Source of the DNA: Winogradskyella sp. | GTDB taxonomy: Bacteria > Bacteroidota > Bacteroidia > Flavobacteriales > Flavobacteriaceae | Assembly: GCF_028282165.1 (NCBI RefSeq) | Contig: NZ_JANQIM010000040.1 | Coordinates: 1-41,865, forward strand | Length of the DNA: 41,865 nt | Reading direction: 5' to 3' | Part shown: one piece after another, positions 18,401 to 25,878 of the stretch | Layout of the letters: the number at the start of each line of letters is the position of its first letter | Numbering within the stretch: position 1 is the first letter of the stretch | Program-made: the position numbers and the translations under genes | Notes under the pieces: model-generated | The model's database searches: none | What the model saw: the letters and a program-made list of their open reading frames with translations, nothing else | What the model was told of the DNA's origin: nothing

Positions 18401-20224
18401 TTAATTGGAGATTCAACCATTAACTTAAATGTTGGTGACACCTATAATGAATTAGGGGCAACAGCTACAGATAACCTAGATGGTGATATTAGCGCAAGCA
18501 TTGTAATTACTGGAGCAGTCAATACCGCTTCTGCAGGTACGTATTTCGTTAATTATAATGTTAGTGATAGTTCGGGTAATGCAGCAGCACAGGTCACAAG
18601 AACTGTTAATGTGCAAGCAGACACGACGCCACCAGTCATTAATTTAATTGGCGCATCAACGATTAATCTAACTGTTGGGGATACGTACACCGAACAAGGT
18701 GCCACAGCAACCGATAATCTAGATGGTGATATTACGGGCAATATTGTTATTGGAGGTGCTGTCGATACCAATACGGCAGGAGTCTACCAGGTTACTTATA
18801 ACGTCAGTGATGCAGCAGGAAATGCCGCAACAGAAGTCATTAGAACTGTTAACGTTTCAGAACCATCTTCTGGTTGTTCGGGTGGTATTAATACGTTCCC
18901 GTATGCCGAAGGTTTTGAGGGTTCTATAGGTGCATGGACGCAATCCTCTGCCGATGATATTGATTGGACTGTGAATTCTGGAGGTACGCTATCTAATAAT
19001 ACCGGACCATCCTCGGCACTAGAAGGTTCAAGTTATATTTATGTAGAGGCTTCAGGTAATGGAACAGGCTATCCCGACAAAAGAGCGATTATTACATCGC
19101 CTTGTTTTGACCTCTCCGTGCTTACGGAAGCCACCTTTAAATTTAGCTACCATCAGTTTGGTGCAACCGATATGGGAACTATAGATTTAGAAATTACAGA
19201 TGATGAAGGTGCCAACTGGACGTCTATTTGGAACAGCTCAGGAAACCTTGGTAATGCATGGCAAGGTGCAGTAATTGATTTGAATGCCTATTTGGGCAAA
19301 GGAATTCAACTGCGTTTTAATCGTGTAACCGGAAGCACTTGGCAGGCAGATATTGCTATTGATGATGTGTCATTGGCTGGTCCTCCAGCTCCACCAACCT
19401 GTGATGATGGCATTCAAAATGGTGATGAAACTGGAGTTGATTGTGGCGGCTCTTTCTGTGCACCATGTACTACATCTAATGTTGTTCTTAATGAAGGCTT
19501 TTTTGAAACAGGATTAGACAGATGGATTGATGGTGGTAGTGATTGCGCTAGAGTGCAATCTGCAAATTCATTTGAAGGTAACTTCTCCGTACGAATAAGA
19601 GATAATTCAGGAGTAGCTTCGTCAATGACCTTGAATAATATTGATGTTACACCTTATAGTTCGGTCGAAGTTGATTTTTATTTCTATGTATTTAGTATGG
19701 AAAATGGTGAGGATTTCTGGTTGCGATTCTTTGATGGCTCGGCTTGGAATACCGTTCAAACCTGGACCAGAGGGGTTGATATCAATAACAACACATTCTA
19801 CAATGCGACGGTAAACATTAATCCAGCGCAATATAATTTTGTCACTAATTCTGGATTTAGATTCCAATGTGATGCTTCGGGAAATCAGGATCAAATCTTT
19901 ATAGATCAAGTGACTATTACAGGTATTTCTAGTGGTTCGCGTGGATCTAAAGATAAACTGGAAATTGTTGGTTATCTGGATTCTCCTGAGGTTTCTGAAT
20001 TTGACATTCATTTGTATCCAAATCCTGTTAAAGGAAATATTCTTAATGTCGAGGTTTCTAGTCTAGACGTGTTTAACTATAGAATTGTTAATATTCAAGG
20101 ACAAACTGTAGCAAGAGGAACTTCTGACGGTAAAGTAGATGTCTCTAAACTCGAAGGTGGTATGTACTTTATAGAAGTGAATGATGGAGACGAGATTGTC
20201 ACTAAAAAGTTTGTTAAGAACTAA
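15488..20224 (+). CDS. Secreted reprolysin-like zinc metalloprotease with T9SS sorting domain
   Basis: A 1578-residue exported metzincin protease. Signal peptide 1-19 (ends MLWSQS), pro-region to about 190, then a reprolysin-like domain with the full zinc motif HEMGHQFGGNH (H336, E337, H340, H346) and a Met-turn in STIMGYAG near 367. Following modules: Ig/FN3-like domains (about 415-640), a second FN3 (ATYDLRYRETGTSTW near 675), GEVED (YGVWIDYNRDGDF near 805, YGEVEDYT), three bacterial surface Ig-like repeats (PF16403 type, 18131-18860), a MAM-like domain (FPYAEGFEGSIGAW near 1140), a cysteine-containing NGDETGVDCGG segment, and a T9SS type A sorting domain starting at IHLYPNPV. It is monocistronic with its own terminator. 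It likely degrades extracellular protein; the Ig repeats probably serve as spacers or in adhesion. Confidence 0.92.
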   Translation: MKIKALLLIAMMTSAMLWSQSKVLWQKQISNASTISKQNHLSLKAFQTFSLDVNALRQALNGVAQRNDFSSSSSTILSFPNSEGKLQRFSIKEASVMHPDLQARFPNIRSYVGQGVDDASTIIRFSLSPYGFSGMILSTNGNDTFIEQTARSSNQYIAFNRKNRINYHNDFECEVSEQMNRRVSSNLMMKNADDSILKTYRLAVSATGEYTQYHGGTVAQALAAINTTMTRVNGIFEVDFNVNMVLIANTDSVIYTNTATDPYGNTTSGYNSQLQNTLTSVIGEANYDIGHLFANLQNNGNAGCIGCVCVDGQKGSGWTSLTIPEGDPFDVDYVAHEMGHQFGGNHTFTFSNEGTGAQMEPGSGSTIMGYAGITGATDVQQNSDPYFHAVSIQQITNYVKTTSCQTNTNTGNATPIVNAGPNYTIPRGTPFVLDGSATDADAGDVLTYCWEQFNVGSPSTTNPSVNNTSGAAFRSFNPTTDTKRYFPRLETIKSGATSWQWEAVPNVSRTLNFRLTVRDNVAGGGANNSDDVVITVNGTAGPFIVNSPNTNVTWNAGTTQNVNWDVAGTTGNGVNAATVDILLSTDGGDTYPVIIASGVTNDGSHDIIVPDNQGNQNRIMVRGSNHIFFDISNTNFTIGPPVVCNADVPTGLAASNLAETTATLSWDAVPGATYDLRYRETGTSTWTTIEVTGTFSNLTGLTALTQYEAQVRSKCSGGSNSAYSSSVTFTTTDVQLNYCNSASTNVNDEFISRVQLNTIDNSSGAQFYSDFTSISTTLTKGTQYTISITPTWTGTLYNEGYGVWIDYNRDGDFTDAGEEVFTLAPSQVTPASGSFTIPAGAVENSTRMRVTMRYNQIPGPCDSFTYGEVEDYTVIIQGSGPDTEAPVITLNGASTIDLDLGDTYTELGATATDNVDGDLTSSIVVGGDVVNTSVVGSYQVTYNVNDAAGNAATEVIRTVNVNADTTPPVITLIGDSTINLNVGDTYNELGATATDNLDGDISASIVITGAVNTASAGTYFVNYNVSDSSGNAAAQVTRTVNVQADTTPPVINLIGASTINLTVGDTYTEQGATATDNLDGDITGNIVIGGAVDTNTAGVYQVTYNVSDAAGNAATEVIRTVNVSEPSSGCSGGINTFPYAEGFEGSIGAWTQSSADDIDWTVNSGGTLSNNTGPSSALEGSSYIYVEASGNGTGYPDKRAIITSPCFDLSVLTEATFKFSYHQFGATDMGTIDLEITDDEGANWTSIWNSSGNLGNAWQGAVIDLNAYLGKGIQLRFNRVTGSTWQADIAIDDVSLAGPPAPPTCDDGIQNGDETGVDCGGSFCAPCTTSNVVLNEGFFETGLDRWIDGGSDCARVQSANSFEGNFSVRIRDNSGVASSMTLNNIDVTPYSSVEVDFYFYVFSMENGEDFWLRFFDGSAWNTVQTWTRGVDINNNTFYNATVNINPAQYNFVTNSGFRFQCDASGNQDQIFIDQVTITGISSGSRGSKDKLEIVGYLDSPEVSEFDIHLYPNPVKGNILNVEVSSLDVFNYRIVNIQGQTVARGTSDGKVDVSKLEGGMYFIEVNDGDEIVTKKFVKN
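18131..18860 (+). repeat. Three tandem Ig-like domain repeats within the protease gene
   Basis: Three consecutive units start at about 18131, 18377 and 18620 (periods 246 and 243 nt, 82 and 81 residues). Each reads PVI(T/N)LxGxSTI at its start, GATATDNxDGD in the middle and AAxxxRTVNV at its end. The similarity is visible at DNA level but diverged, so the duplications are not recent. Confidence 0.85.
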
Positions 20225-20245
20225 TTAAATAATTAACTCCTTTAG

Positions 20246-20278
20246 AAAAACCCAGAAGCTAAACTTCTGGGTTTTTTT
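20246..20278. terminator. Shared bidirectional terminator between convergent protease and exonuclease genes
   Basis: AAAAACCCAGAAG (20246-20258) pairs with CTTCTGGGTTTTT (20264-20276) around a 5-nt loop, with T runs on both strands. The stop codon of the minus-strand exonuclease gene (20277-20279) lies in its T tract, so one hairpin serves both genes. Confidence 0.9.
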
Positions 20279-20990
20279 ATATGTGCTTAATTTCATTGTC
20301 ATGGAGCAATGTATCACCTCTTAGTCTTAATAATACCTGCGCTACGGCAATGGTATCTTTTTCGCAATAGTTAATAATACGATCTATATCATTTTCTTGA
20401 TAATATACACTATAGACTTCACTGCCATCAATATCATCCTTTGGGGAAGGAATGCCTAAAACCTTAGTTAGCAATTTTAGGGATGTATAGGTTTTATAAT
20501 CACCAAACTTCCATAATTCTAAAGTATCAAGATGAGGAACTTCCCAAGGCTTCTTACCAAATAGATTGAGTTTATAAGGTAATTCTATGTTATGAATAAT
20601 CATCCGTCTTGCGATATAAGGAAAATCAAACTCCTTACCATTATGGGCACAAAGCAAATGTTTGTTTTGACTAAAGTGTGATATCACCAGGTTCTTAAAG
20701 TCTTTTAAGATTTTTGATTCATCACCATGAAACGAAGTGACTCTATAGGTTCTCACATCGCCCAGAATATTAAAATAGCCCACAGAAATGCAGATGATTT
20801 TGCCAAATTCAGCCCAAATGCCAGCTCTATCGTAAAATGCTTCGGCTGTAAATTCATCCTTACGTTGGTATTTAGACTTAGCTTCCCAAAGGCTTTGTTT
20901 TTCAGGATCTAAATCAGAGAATTCTTTCGTTTCGGGAACAGTTTCAATATCTAAGAATAGTATATTTTCTAGGTTAAGTTTGGAGATCAT
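20277..20990 (-). CDS. Predicted 3'-5' exonuclease, PolB-exonuclease-like (DnaQ fold)
   Basis: A 237-residue cytoplasmic nuclease of the PF10108 type (exonuclease domain related to that of family B DNA polymerases, without a polymerase domain). The three exonuclease motifs are present: Exo I FLDIET (D14, E16), Exo II with AHNGKEFDFPYIARRM near residue 122, and Exo III YCEKDTIAVAQ near residue 210. These supply the four acidic metal ligands, so it should be active on DNA or RNA 3' ends. Its cellular role is not known; repair or proofreading-type trimming is a reasonable guess. It follows the serine hydrolase gene after 59 nt, with its own candidate promoter, and a methyltransferase gene for alkylation repair lies in the same cluster. 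Confidence 0.88.
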   Translation of the reverse strand: MISKLNLENILFLDIETVPETKEFSDLDPEKQSLWEAKSKYQRKDEFTAEAFYDRAGIWAEFGKIICISVGYFNILGDVRTYRVTSFHGDESKILKDFKNLVISHFSQNKHLLCAHNGKEFDFPYIARRMIIHNIELPYKLNLFGKKPWEVPHLDTLELWKFGDYKTYTSLKLLTKVLGIPSPKDDIDGSEVYSVYYQENDIDRIINYCEKDTIAVAQVLLRLRGDTLLHDNEIKHI

Positions 20991-21007
20991 ATGGGGTTAA
21001 TCTTTTT

Positions 21008-21042
21008 CAAATTTATAAATTCTGTGGCCTTCTTCTGATCAA
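21008..21042 (-). promoter_or_regulatory. Candidate promoter of the exonuclease gene
   Basis: On the minus strand TAAATTTG (complement of 21008-21015) fits TAnnTTTG exactly. A TTG (complement of 21040-21042) lies 24 nt upstream, just over the usual range. The leader to the ATG would be about 10 nt. Confidence 0.35.
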
Positions 21043-21049
21043 AACCTTT

Positions 21050-22207
21050 TCATTGTTTACCTAACATCTTATAAGCCTCCTCAATATACAACGTAATATC
21101 ACTTGTAAATTTTCCTATACCTGCGTCTGGTGATTTTTGATGCCCCAACCTTACGATGATAACATTGTCTTCTGGCTGAATAATGACATACTGCCCTAAG
21201 TGGCCACGCATCATTTTAAAGTTCTTTCCGTTGACATCTTTCATCCACCAGCCATAGCCATATTCTGGACTTTCAGGGAAACGAGGTGTAATGGATTTTG
21301 CGACATAGGCAGAATCTATAATCTGTTTGCCATTCCATTTTCCGTGGTTTTTAAATAGTTTTCCAAAGCGTGCAAAGTCTTTGGCGCTACCCGCAATACA
21401 GCAGTAGGCCTTTACCAAATCGTGGCCATCGCTATCCACCTGCCAAAGCACATCGTTTTCGCTTCCTAGAGGTTTCCAAAAGCTTTCTTCTAGGTACTTG
21501 TATAATTTTTTACCAGTGGCTTTTTCTATGACCATCGCCAACATCTGCGTATCACCGCTGGCATATTTAAAGTCTTGCCCTGGCTCATTTACTACTTTTA
21601 GGCCATTGGAGACCTTTGCTAAATTGTCATCAAAATAAGCACGAGTGGTAATAGAAAATGGTGAATAATAGCGTTCATCCCAATTGGTGCCAGATGCCAT
21701 ACTACTTAAGTCACCAACGGTTGTTTTAGAGGCTTTACCTTCACAAAAGGCTGGAAGAAAATCGCAAATGGGCTGGTCTAAACTTTTAATGTAGCCATCC
21801 TGTATGGCTTTAAACATCATTCCAGAGACATAGCTCTTCGCCATGGAGAAGGAATTGGACTTAGAATTCTCCTCAAAACCATCGTAGTATTCTTCAAACC
21901 AAATACTATCATTTTTAATGATCACATAAGCGATAGTTCCCCAATCTTTATTGGCTTTTTGTAAGTCCTCAGTTGGCCTTACGGTATTATAGGCTTTATG
22001 ATTTGGCCAAGGTTGCGGGTTATCACTTGCTTCTATGGTTCGATTGTCAAAGTGTTTGTAATCTTCTAGATATGCTGTTGTATGGCCTTTCATGTAAGTG
22101 ACCCTAACTGCTTTTAAAAGGTAATCGGTGTCTGTGATATATAAAACTAAAACAAGTAGTCCTAATAAGATAATAAGATATTTAAATAGCTTTTTCAAAA
22201 ATTTCAT
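21050..22207 (-). CDS. Serine hydrolase, beta-lactamase / penicillin-binding-protein-like family
   Basis: A 385-residue member of the class C beta-lactamase-like serine hydrolases. An N-terminal transmembrane or signal-anchor segment (about residues 8-24) places the catalytic domain outside the inner membrane. Catalytic SxxK is in FSMAKSY (S121, K124); KYASGDTQM near 215 corresponds to the Tyr-x-Ser/Asn motif, and GHLGQY near 345 replaces the usual KTG with an HLG form common in the esterase-like branch. Likely substrates are peptidoglycan peptides or small esters; true beta-lactamase activity is not implied. Its ATG overlaps the stop of the DUF4442 gene by 4 nt (ATGA), so translation is probably coupled. 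Confidence 0.85.
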   Translation of the reverse strand: MKFLKKLFKYLIILLGLLVLVLYITDTDYLLKAVRVTYMKGHTTAYLEDYKHFDNRTIEASDNPQPWPNHKAYNTVRPTEDLQKANKDWGTIAYVIIKNDSIWFEEYYDGFEENSKSNSFSMAKSYVSGMMFKAIQDGYIKSLDQPICDFLPAFCEGKASKTTVGDLSSMASGTNWDERYYSPFSITTRAYFDDNLAKVSNGLKVVNEPGQDFKYASGDTQMLAMVIEKATGKKLYKYLEESFWKPLGSENDVLWQVDSDGHDLVKAYCCIAGSAKDFARFGKLFKNHGKWNGKQIIDSAYVAKSITPRFPESPEYGYGWWMKDVNGKNFKMMRGHLGQYVIIQPEDNVIIVRLGHQKSPDAGIGKFTSDITLYIEEAYKMLGKQ

Positions 22208-22737
22208 TGAGATGGTGTATTGGTTTTTTTACGTTTTTTGAGCTTTTCTTTATAAAAACGCTTTTCTGCGATATAAAGTGTCTTGTTAAAAGTAGCAATT
22301 ATATGCTGATCTTTATCGATGAGATTTATTGTCTTAATTAAATCCGTTTCCTTATGTTCTTCGATGTTTAGTTTTATGCTTTCTATCTCATTTTTGGTAA
22401 AATGAAATTCGCCATAAATAGTAGATTTGGCGGGTTTTTTATAACGTGCTTCTACGGCCTTGTCCCAAACTACATAATCATCACCAAGTATATAAATCAG
22501 TTGGGTCATATATATGGGGTCTGTTGCCGCTAACATACTGCCACCGAATATAGTACCTACATAGTTTCGGTTTTTCCAGTTAAGCTTTAGACGAATCTTT
22601 ACATAATGTAAATCTTCGCTAACCTCAATCAATTTAGCTGTAGTTCTGCGATACATGGGTGACCAATTTAAGCCATATTTGTAAATTGTAGATACTTTAA
22701 AGAAGCGCTTTAAAAATTCTGCACCAGATCTATACAT
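22204..22737 (-). CDS. DUF4442 hotdog-fold protein (thioesterase-like)
   Basis: A 177-residue protein of the DUF4442 family (PF14539), which has the hotdog fold of acyl-CoA thioesterases. The central helix region with NRNYVGTIFGGSMLAATDP near residue 55 corresponds to the hotdog helix that normally shapes the active site. Soluble, with a strongly basic C-terminal tail (KEKLKKRKK). Reaction unknown; a role with acyl-CoA or acyl-ACP is inferred from the fold. It shares one base with the preceding ogt stop (TAATG) and 4 nt with the following serine hydrolase start, so the three genes form a tight operon. Confidence 0.82.
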   Translation of the reverse strand: MYRSGAEFLKRFFKVSTIYKYGLNWSPMYRRTTAKLIEVSEDLHYVKIRLKLNWKNRNYVGTIFGGSMLAATDPIYMTQLIYILGDDYVVWDKAVEARYKKPAKSTIYGEFHFTKNEIESIKLNIEEHKETDLIKTINLIDKDQHIIATFNKTLYIAEKRFYKEKLKKRKKTNTPSQ

Positions 22738-23210
22738 TAAAAAAGTGTTTGTTGTTTGTATTCACTTTCATGATTGAGTAACCATTGTTTTCTGTGCAAT
22801 CCGCCAGCATATCCTGTTAAGCTACCATCGCTTCCAATAACTCTATGGCAAGGGACAATAATCCAAAGTGGGTTTTTTCCATTGGCACTTGCCACAGCTC
22901 TGATAGCCTTAATATCACCCAATTGTTTTGACAAATCTAGATAGGATATGGTTTTACCGTAAGGAATGCGTTGGAGTTGATTCCATACTTTTTTTTGAAA
23001 CGAAGTCCCTTCAGGATTTAAGTTGAGGTCAAACGTTTTGATTTGGTTATTAAAGTAAGCCTTTAGTTGCGTGGCACAATCCAAAAGGGTTTCTGGGATC
23101 ACCTCGGATAATTCTTCTTTAGGGTTTAATATAGATACTGATGCAATACCATTATCATCACCAACAATTTTAGCATGCCCTAAAGGAGTTTCTATATAGC
23201 AGGTATCCAT
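22737..23210 (-). CDS. ogt: Methylated-DNA--protein-cysteine S-methyltransferase
   Basis: A 157-residue suicide DNA-repair protein that moves the alkyl group from O6-alkylguanine (and O4-alkylthymine) onto its own cysteine. The active site is IIVPCHRVIG with C121, followed by the family's SLTGYAGGLHRKQWLL segment. The helix-turn-helix DNA-binding region (IPYGKTISYLDLSKQLG) precedes it, with the arginine finger in IKAIRAVASANGKNP. Length fits the Ogt/MGMT core without an Ada regulatory domain. It starts on the last base of the CNNM gene stop (TAATG overlap) and is followed without a gap by the DUF4442 gene. Confidence 0.95.
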   Translation of the reverse strand: MDTCYIETPLGHAKIVGDDNGIASVSILNPKEELSEVIPETLLDCATQLKAYFNNQIKTFDLNLNPEGTSFQKKVWNQLQRIPYGKTISYLDLSKQLGDIKAIRAVASANGKNPLWIIVPCHRVIGSDGSLTGYAGGLHRKQWLLNHESEYKQQTLF

Positions 23211-24331
23211 TAGTTTTCGAGATTATCGTTTTCTATCAATCCAAGACGTTTGGCTCTAGCTTCCCAACTTTTTCTGGCGAGCAATTGTAAATCAGAGACA
23301 TTATCACTTTCATCCATAATCTCTAATCCGAGGAGTGTTTCAATAACATCTTCCATAGTGACCAATCCACTGACGGAGCCGTATTCATCAACTACCAAAG
23401 CCATATGGTTTCTGCTCTCTACCAGTTCTTCAAAAAGGGTAGGAATGGGTAAACTTCTATTAACAATGATAATGCTTCGCTTAATTTCTGATAATAACTT
23501 AGACTTGTTATCTAGAGCCATCTCTTTAAAAACCTCATCTTTTAATACTAACCCTGTAATATTATCGGGATCGTCTGTATACACGGGAATACGCGAAAAA
23601 CGAATATTTTGGTTAGCCTCAAAAAAGTCTTCAATAGTAGTATTCTCGTTTTCGGTTTTCATCACCGTACGAGGTGTCATAACATCTTTTGCCTGTACTT
23701 CTTTGAAGCTAAGAAGGTTTTTGATGACCTTGCTTTCGTTTTCCTGAAACACACCTTCTTCTTGAGCGATGTCGGTCATAGCTTGGAAATCTTCACGACT
23801 TAGAACACTTCCATGGTGACCTTTACCACCAATAAGTTTAGTGGTTAATTGCAATAGCCATAAAATTCCTGTCCATTTTAAGGGGAAGATTAAAATGTTA
23901 AGCGCCTTGGCGGTGAAATTAGCGAGTTGTTTCCAGTAAGTAGCACCAATGGTTTTTGGAATGATTTCTGAAGCGACTAGTATGAGTATCGTCATAACGG
24001 TAGATACCAAGCCTACCATAACGTCTTCGGTGAATTCTATACCTAAGATACTTCGTTTTGTGCTTCCATATAAATCAGCATAAGCTGATTTTGCTTGTAC
24101 ACCCACCAAAATGGCACCAACCGTATGTGCAATGGTGTTAAGTGTAAGGATGGCGATTAGCGGTCGGTCCACATCTTTTTTTAAATCCTCTAGATCATTG
24201 GCATATGCTTTACCCTCACTCTTTTTTACATTGAGAAATGTAGGTGTAATACTAAGTAAGACGGCCTCTAAAATGGAACATAAAAATGAGAAAAAGATGG
24301 AGATTATAGCGTAAAAAATGAGTAAGCCCAT
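23210..24331 (-). CDS. CNNM / hemolysin-family membrane protein with CBS pair
   Basis: A 373-residue inner-membrane protein. Residues 1-190 form a CNNM (DUF21) transmembrane domain with about four hydrophobic segments. Residues about 200-330 form a pair of CBS domains (DVMTPRTVM at the first, VVDEYGSVSGLVTMEDV at the second) that bind adenine nucleotides. The C-terminal CorC/HlyC domain of longer relatives is missing; the protein ends soon after the CBS pair. Family members are linked to magnesium or other divalent-cation transport; 'hemolysin' is a historical name. It is 46 nt downstream of the glutamate-receptor-like channel gene, so the two membrane proteins may be cotranscribed. Confidence 0.88.
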   Translation of the reverse strand: MGLLIFYAIISIFFSFLCSILEAVLLSITPTFLNVKKSEGKAYANDLEDLKKDVDRPLIAILTLNTIAHTVGAILVGVQAKSAYADLYGSTKRSILGIEFTEDVMVGLVSTVMTILILVASEIIPKTIGATYWKQLANFTAKALNILIFPLKWTGILWLLQLTTKLIGGKGHHGSVLSREDFQAMTDIAQEEGVFQENESKVIKNLLSFKEVQAKDVMTPRTVMKTENENTTIEDFFEANQNIRFSRIPVYTDDPDNITGLVLKDEVFKEMALDNKSKLLSEIKRSIIIVNRSLPIPTLFEELVESRNHMALVVDEYGSVSGLVTMEDVIETLLGLEIMDESDNVSDLQLLARKSWEARAKRLGLIENDNLEN

Positions 24332-24340
24332 TAAAGTCTT

Positions 24341-24372
24341 TAAATTTAGTTAATGCTAAGTTACAAAATCAA
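24341..24372 (-). promoter_or_regulatory. Possible promoter of the CNNM-ogt-DUF4442-hydrolase operon
   Basis: On the minus strand TTG (complement of 24370-24372) lies 21 nt before TAAATTTA (24341-24348), which matches seven of eight positions of TAnnTTTG. It would place the transcript start almost at the ATG, giving a nearly leaderless mRNA, which lowers confidence. Confidence 0.25.
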
Positions 24373-24377
24373 TATTA

Positions 24378-25418
24378 CTATTCTCCAATATATTTATACA
24401 CAGCTTGCTGCCACTTTGGCTCAGTAATTTTTTGAAGAAGGATGAGATCGATTTGTTCTTTTAAGGGACTTTCATCCTTGAGTGCGATACCCATATTATT
24501 ACGAACCAAATAAGCTTCAGATAACATAAGGGCTTCGTTATGATGAATTCTATTGTGGTATTTTAAAACTGGAAGATTAGAGACCACAGCATCAGCCTTG
24601 CCAGAAAGTACAGCCTCAATAGCATTATTTAATGTAGTTTGCGGTATATATTCAATAAGCTCACGTTTTAGAAATTCGGCACCAGAAGAGTTCGCCACAG
24701 CCGTAACTCGAACATTTCTTAAATCTTGAATAGAATTGATATTGCTCTTCGTCTTAGAATGGAATAGTTGCGCACTAGCATTAGCCGTGAAGAGTGAAAA
24801 AAAGATAATACTTGTAAAAATCCAAATAATGCCAAGAATCTTACCTGCTTTACTTCTAGGGACTTTATCGCCATAACCTACAGTCGTCATGGTGACTGCT
24901 GACCACCATAGCCCATCAGCTATGGTTTCTATGTTTCGCTCAGTATGTTCGCCTTTAGCATAATGCTTTTCAATTAAAAATACTATAATTGCCGAAACCA
25001 AAAGCATAAGTAATAGTAGGATAATTAATTCTAGGAGATTGATAAAAATAGGCATCCACTTTTGTAGGGCGGATTCTGAGATATGACTTTTAGAGACGGC
25101 AATACCAGTGCCAGATGGATTAACAGGTTGTGTAAAATCAACAAGCTTTTCGCGTTGTGGTGTTATAGATATAGCACCCAAACCTACATCAAAGGTTTTG
25201 TTGTTTAAGCCAGTTAACAAGGTATTCATATCAGTGACATGATACTCGTAGTGTAGATCTAAGTCTTTGGCTATATCTTCCCAAAGCTCCACCATAAGAC
25301 CTTCTACTTCACCAGAGTTGCTCTTAATACCAAAAGGTGGAGAATCATATACCGCTACTTGCAGTGTATCTTGCGAGAATGAAAGCCAAGGGATTATAAG
25401 AAACAAGAGGTATTTCAT
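24378..25418 (-). CDS. Prokaryotic ionotropic glutamate receptor-like potassium channel (GluR0 type)
   Basis: A 346-residue protein with the order S1 ligand-binding lobe - M1 - pore - M2 - S2 lobe seen in cyanobacterial GluR0. After a signal peptide (1-15), S1 (about 17-115) contains AISITPQREKLVDFTQP, the counterpart of the receptor segment whose arginine (here R89) grips the ligand alpha-carboxylate. M1 lies at about 130-150. The pore holds TTVGYGD (filter 179-184), a K+-type selectivity filter. M2 runs through FSLFTANASAQLF near 215. S2 (about 225-345) has the amino-acid-binding fold (NSSGAEFLKREL, GKADAVVSNLPVLKYH). A tetramer gating K+ flow on binding an extracellular amino acid is expected from the family; the ligand is unknown. 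Plain binding proteins lack the central pore, so that alternative is unlikely. Confidence 0.88.
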   Translation of the reverse strand: MKYLLFLIIPWLSFSQDTLQVAVYDSPPFGIKSNSGEVEGLMVELWEDIAKDLDLHYEYHVTDMNTLLTGLNNKTFDVGLGAISITPQREKLVDFTQPVNPSGTGIAVSKSHISESALQKWMPIFINLLELIILLLLMLLVSAIIVFLIEKHYAKGEHTERNIETIADGLWWSAVTMTTVGYGDKVPRSKAGKILGIIWIFTSIIFFSLFTANASAQLFHSKTKSNINSIQDLRNVRVTAVANSSGAEFLKRELIEYIPQTTLNNAIEAVLSGKADAVVSNLPVLKYHNRIHHNEALMLSEAYLVRNNMGIALKDESPLKEQIDLILLQKITEPKWQQAVYKYIGE

Positions 25419-25878
25419 AATCCCTAAATTATAAAATACAAGGTTAATTTAGTATTAAGAATGAGTCGAGGTTTTGCTACGCTTTTAACAACCCTTCGAC
25501 CATGCTCAGCATAAATTTTCATTGATGAAAGTTACTGTAAATTCCGTCTTAGAATTTTGAAGCCATTATCTAAAACGTCTTTTGGTATTCCAAATTATAC
25601 GATTTCGTTCTTTGGTCTCTTTCCATGATTTAGTTATTGCTTAGAGTTCTCATTGTTTTTTGATTTTGGTACTGAAGCATTACTCCGGCAAGCTCAGTGT
25701 GACAGTTCAGCACGTGTTGATGATGGTACAAATTTAGAATGAAAACTCTAATCAAAAAAAAGAATAGATGGGGTTAACCTAAGGCATAATACAAATGCCT
25801 GTCGTAATTTTATGAGAACTTTTACATTTAACTAATAAAAAAACGATAAATTATAAGTGAAAAATTCAATATTTTAAA
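25419..25878. other. 460-nt gene-free region with decayed repeat fragments
   Basis: Lies between divergent genes and has no convincing ORF. It contains fragments of two common intergenic repeat types: CTTCGACCATGCTCAGCATA at about 25495-25513, and a GGCAAGCTCAGTGTGACAG stretch near 25690. A short palindrome TTTCAT-TG-ATGAAA lies at 25517-25530. A -7-like TACATTTA (25823-25830) has no matching TTG, so I cannot place the promoter of the gene at 25879 with confidence. Confidence 0.5.

Noticed and set aside
18131..18860. Tandem repeats as a CRISPR-like or satellite array
   Set aside because: The period is about 245 nt, diverged, and in frame as Ig-like protein domains.
23250..23747. 165-codon frame opposite the CNNM gene
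   Set aside because: It is antisense to a clear CNNM/CBS coding sequence and has low-complexity content with no recognisable domain.
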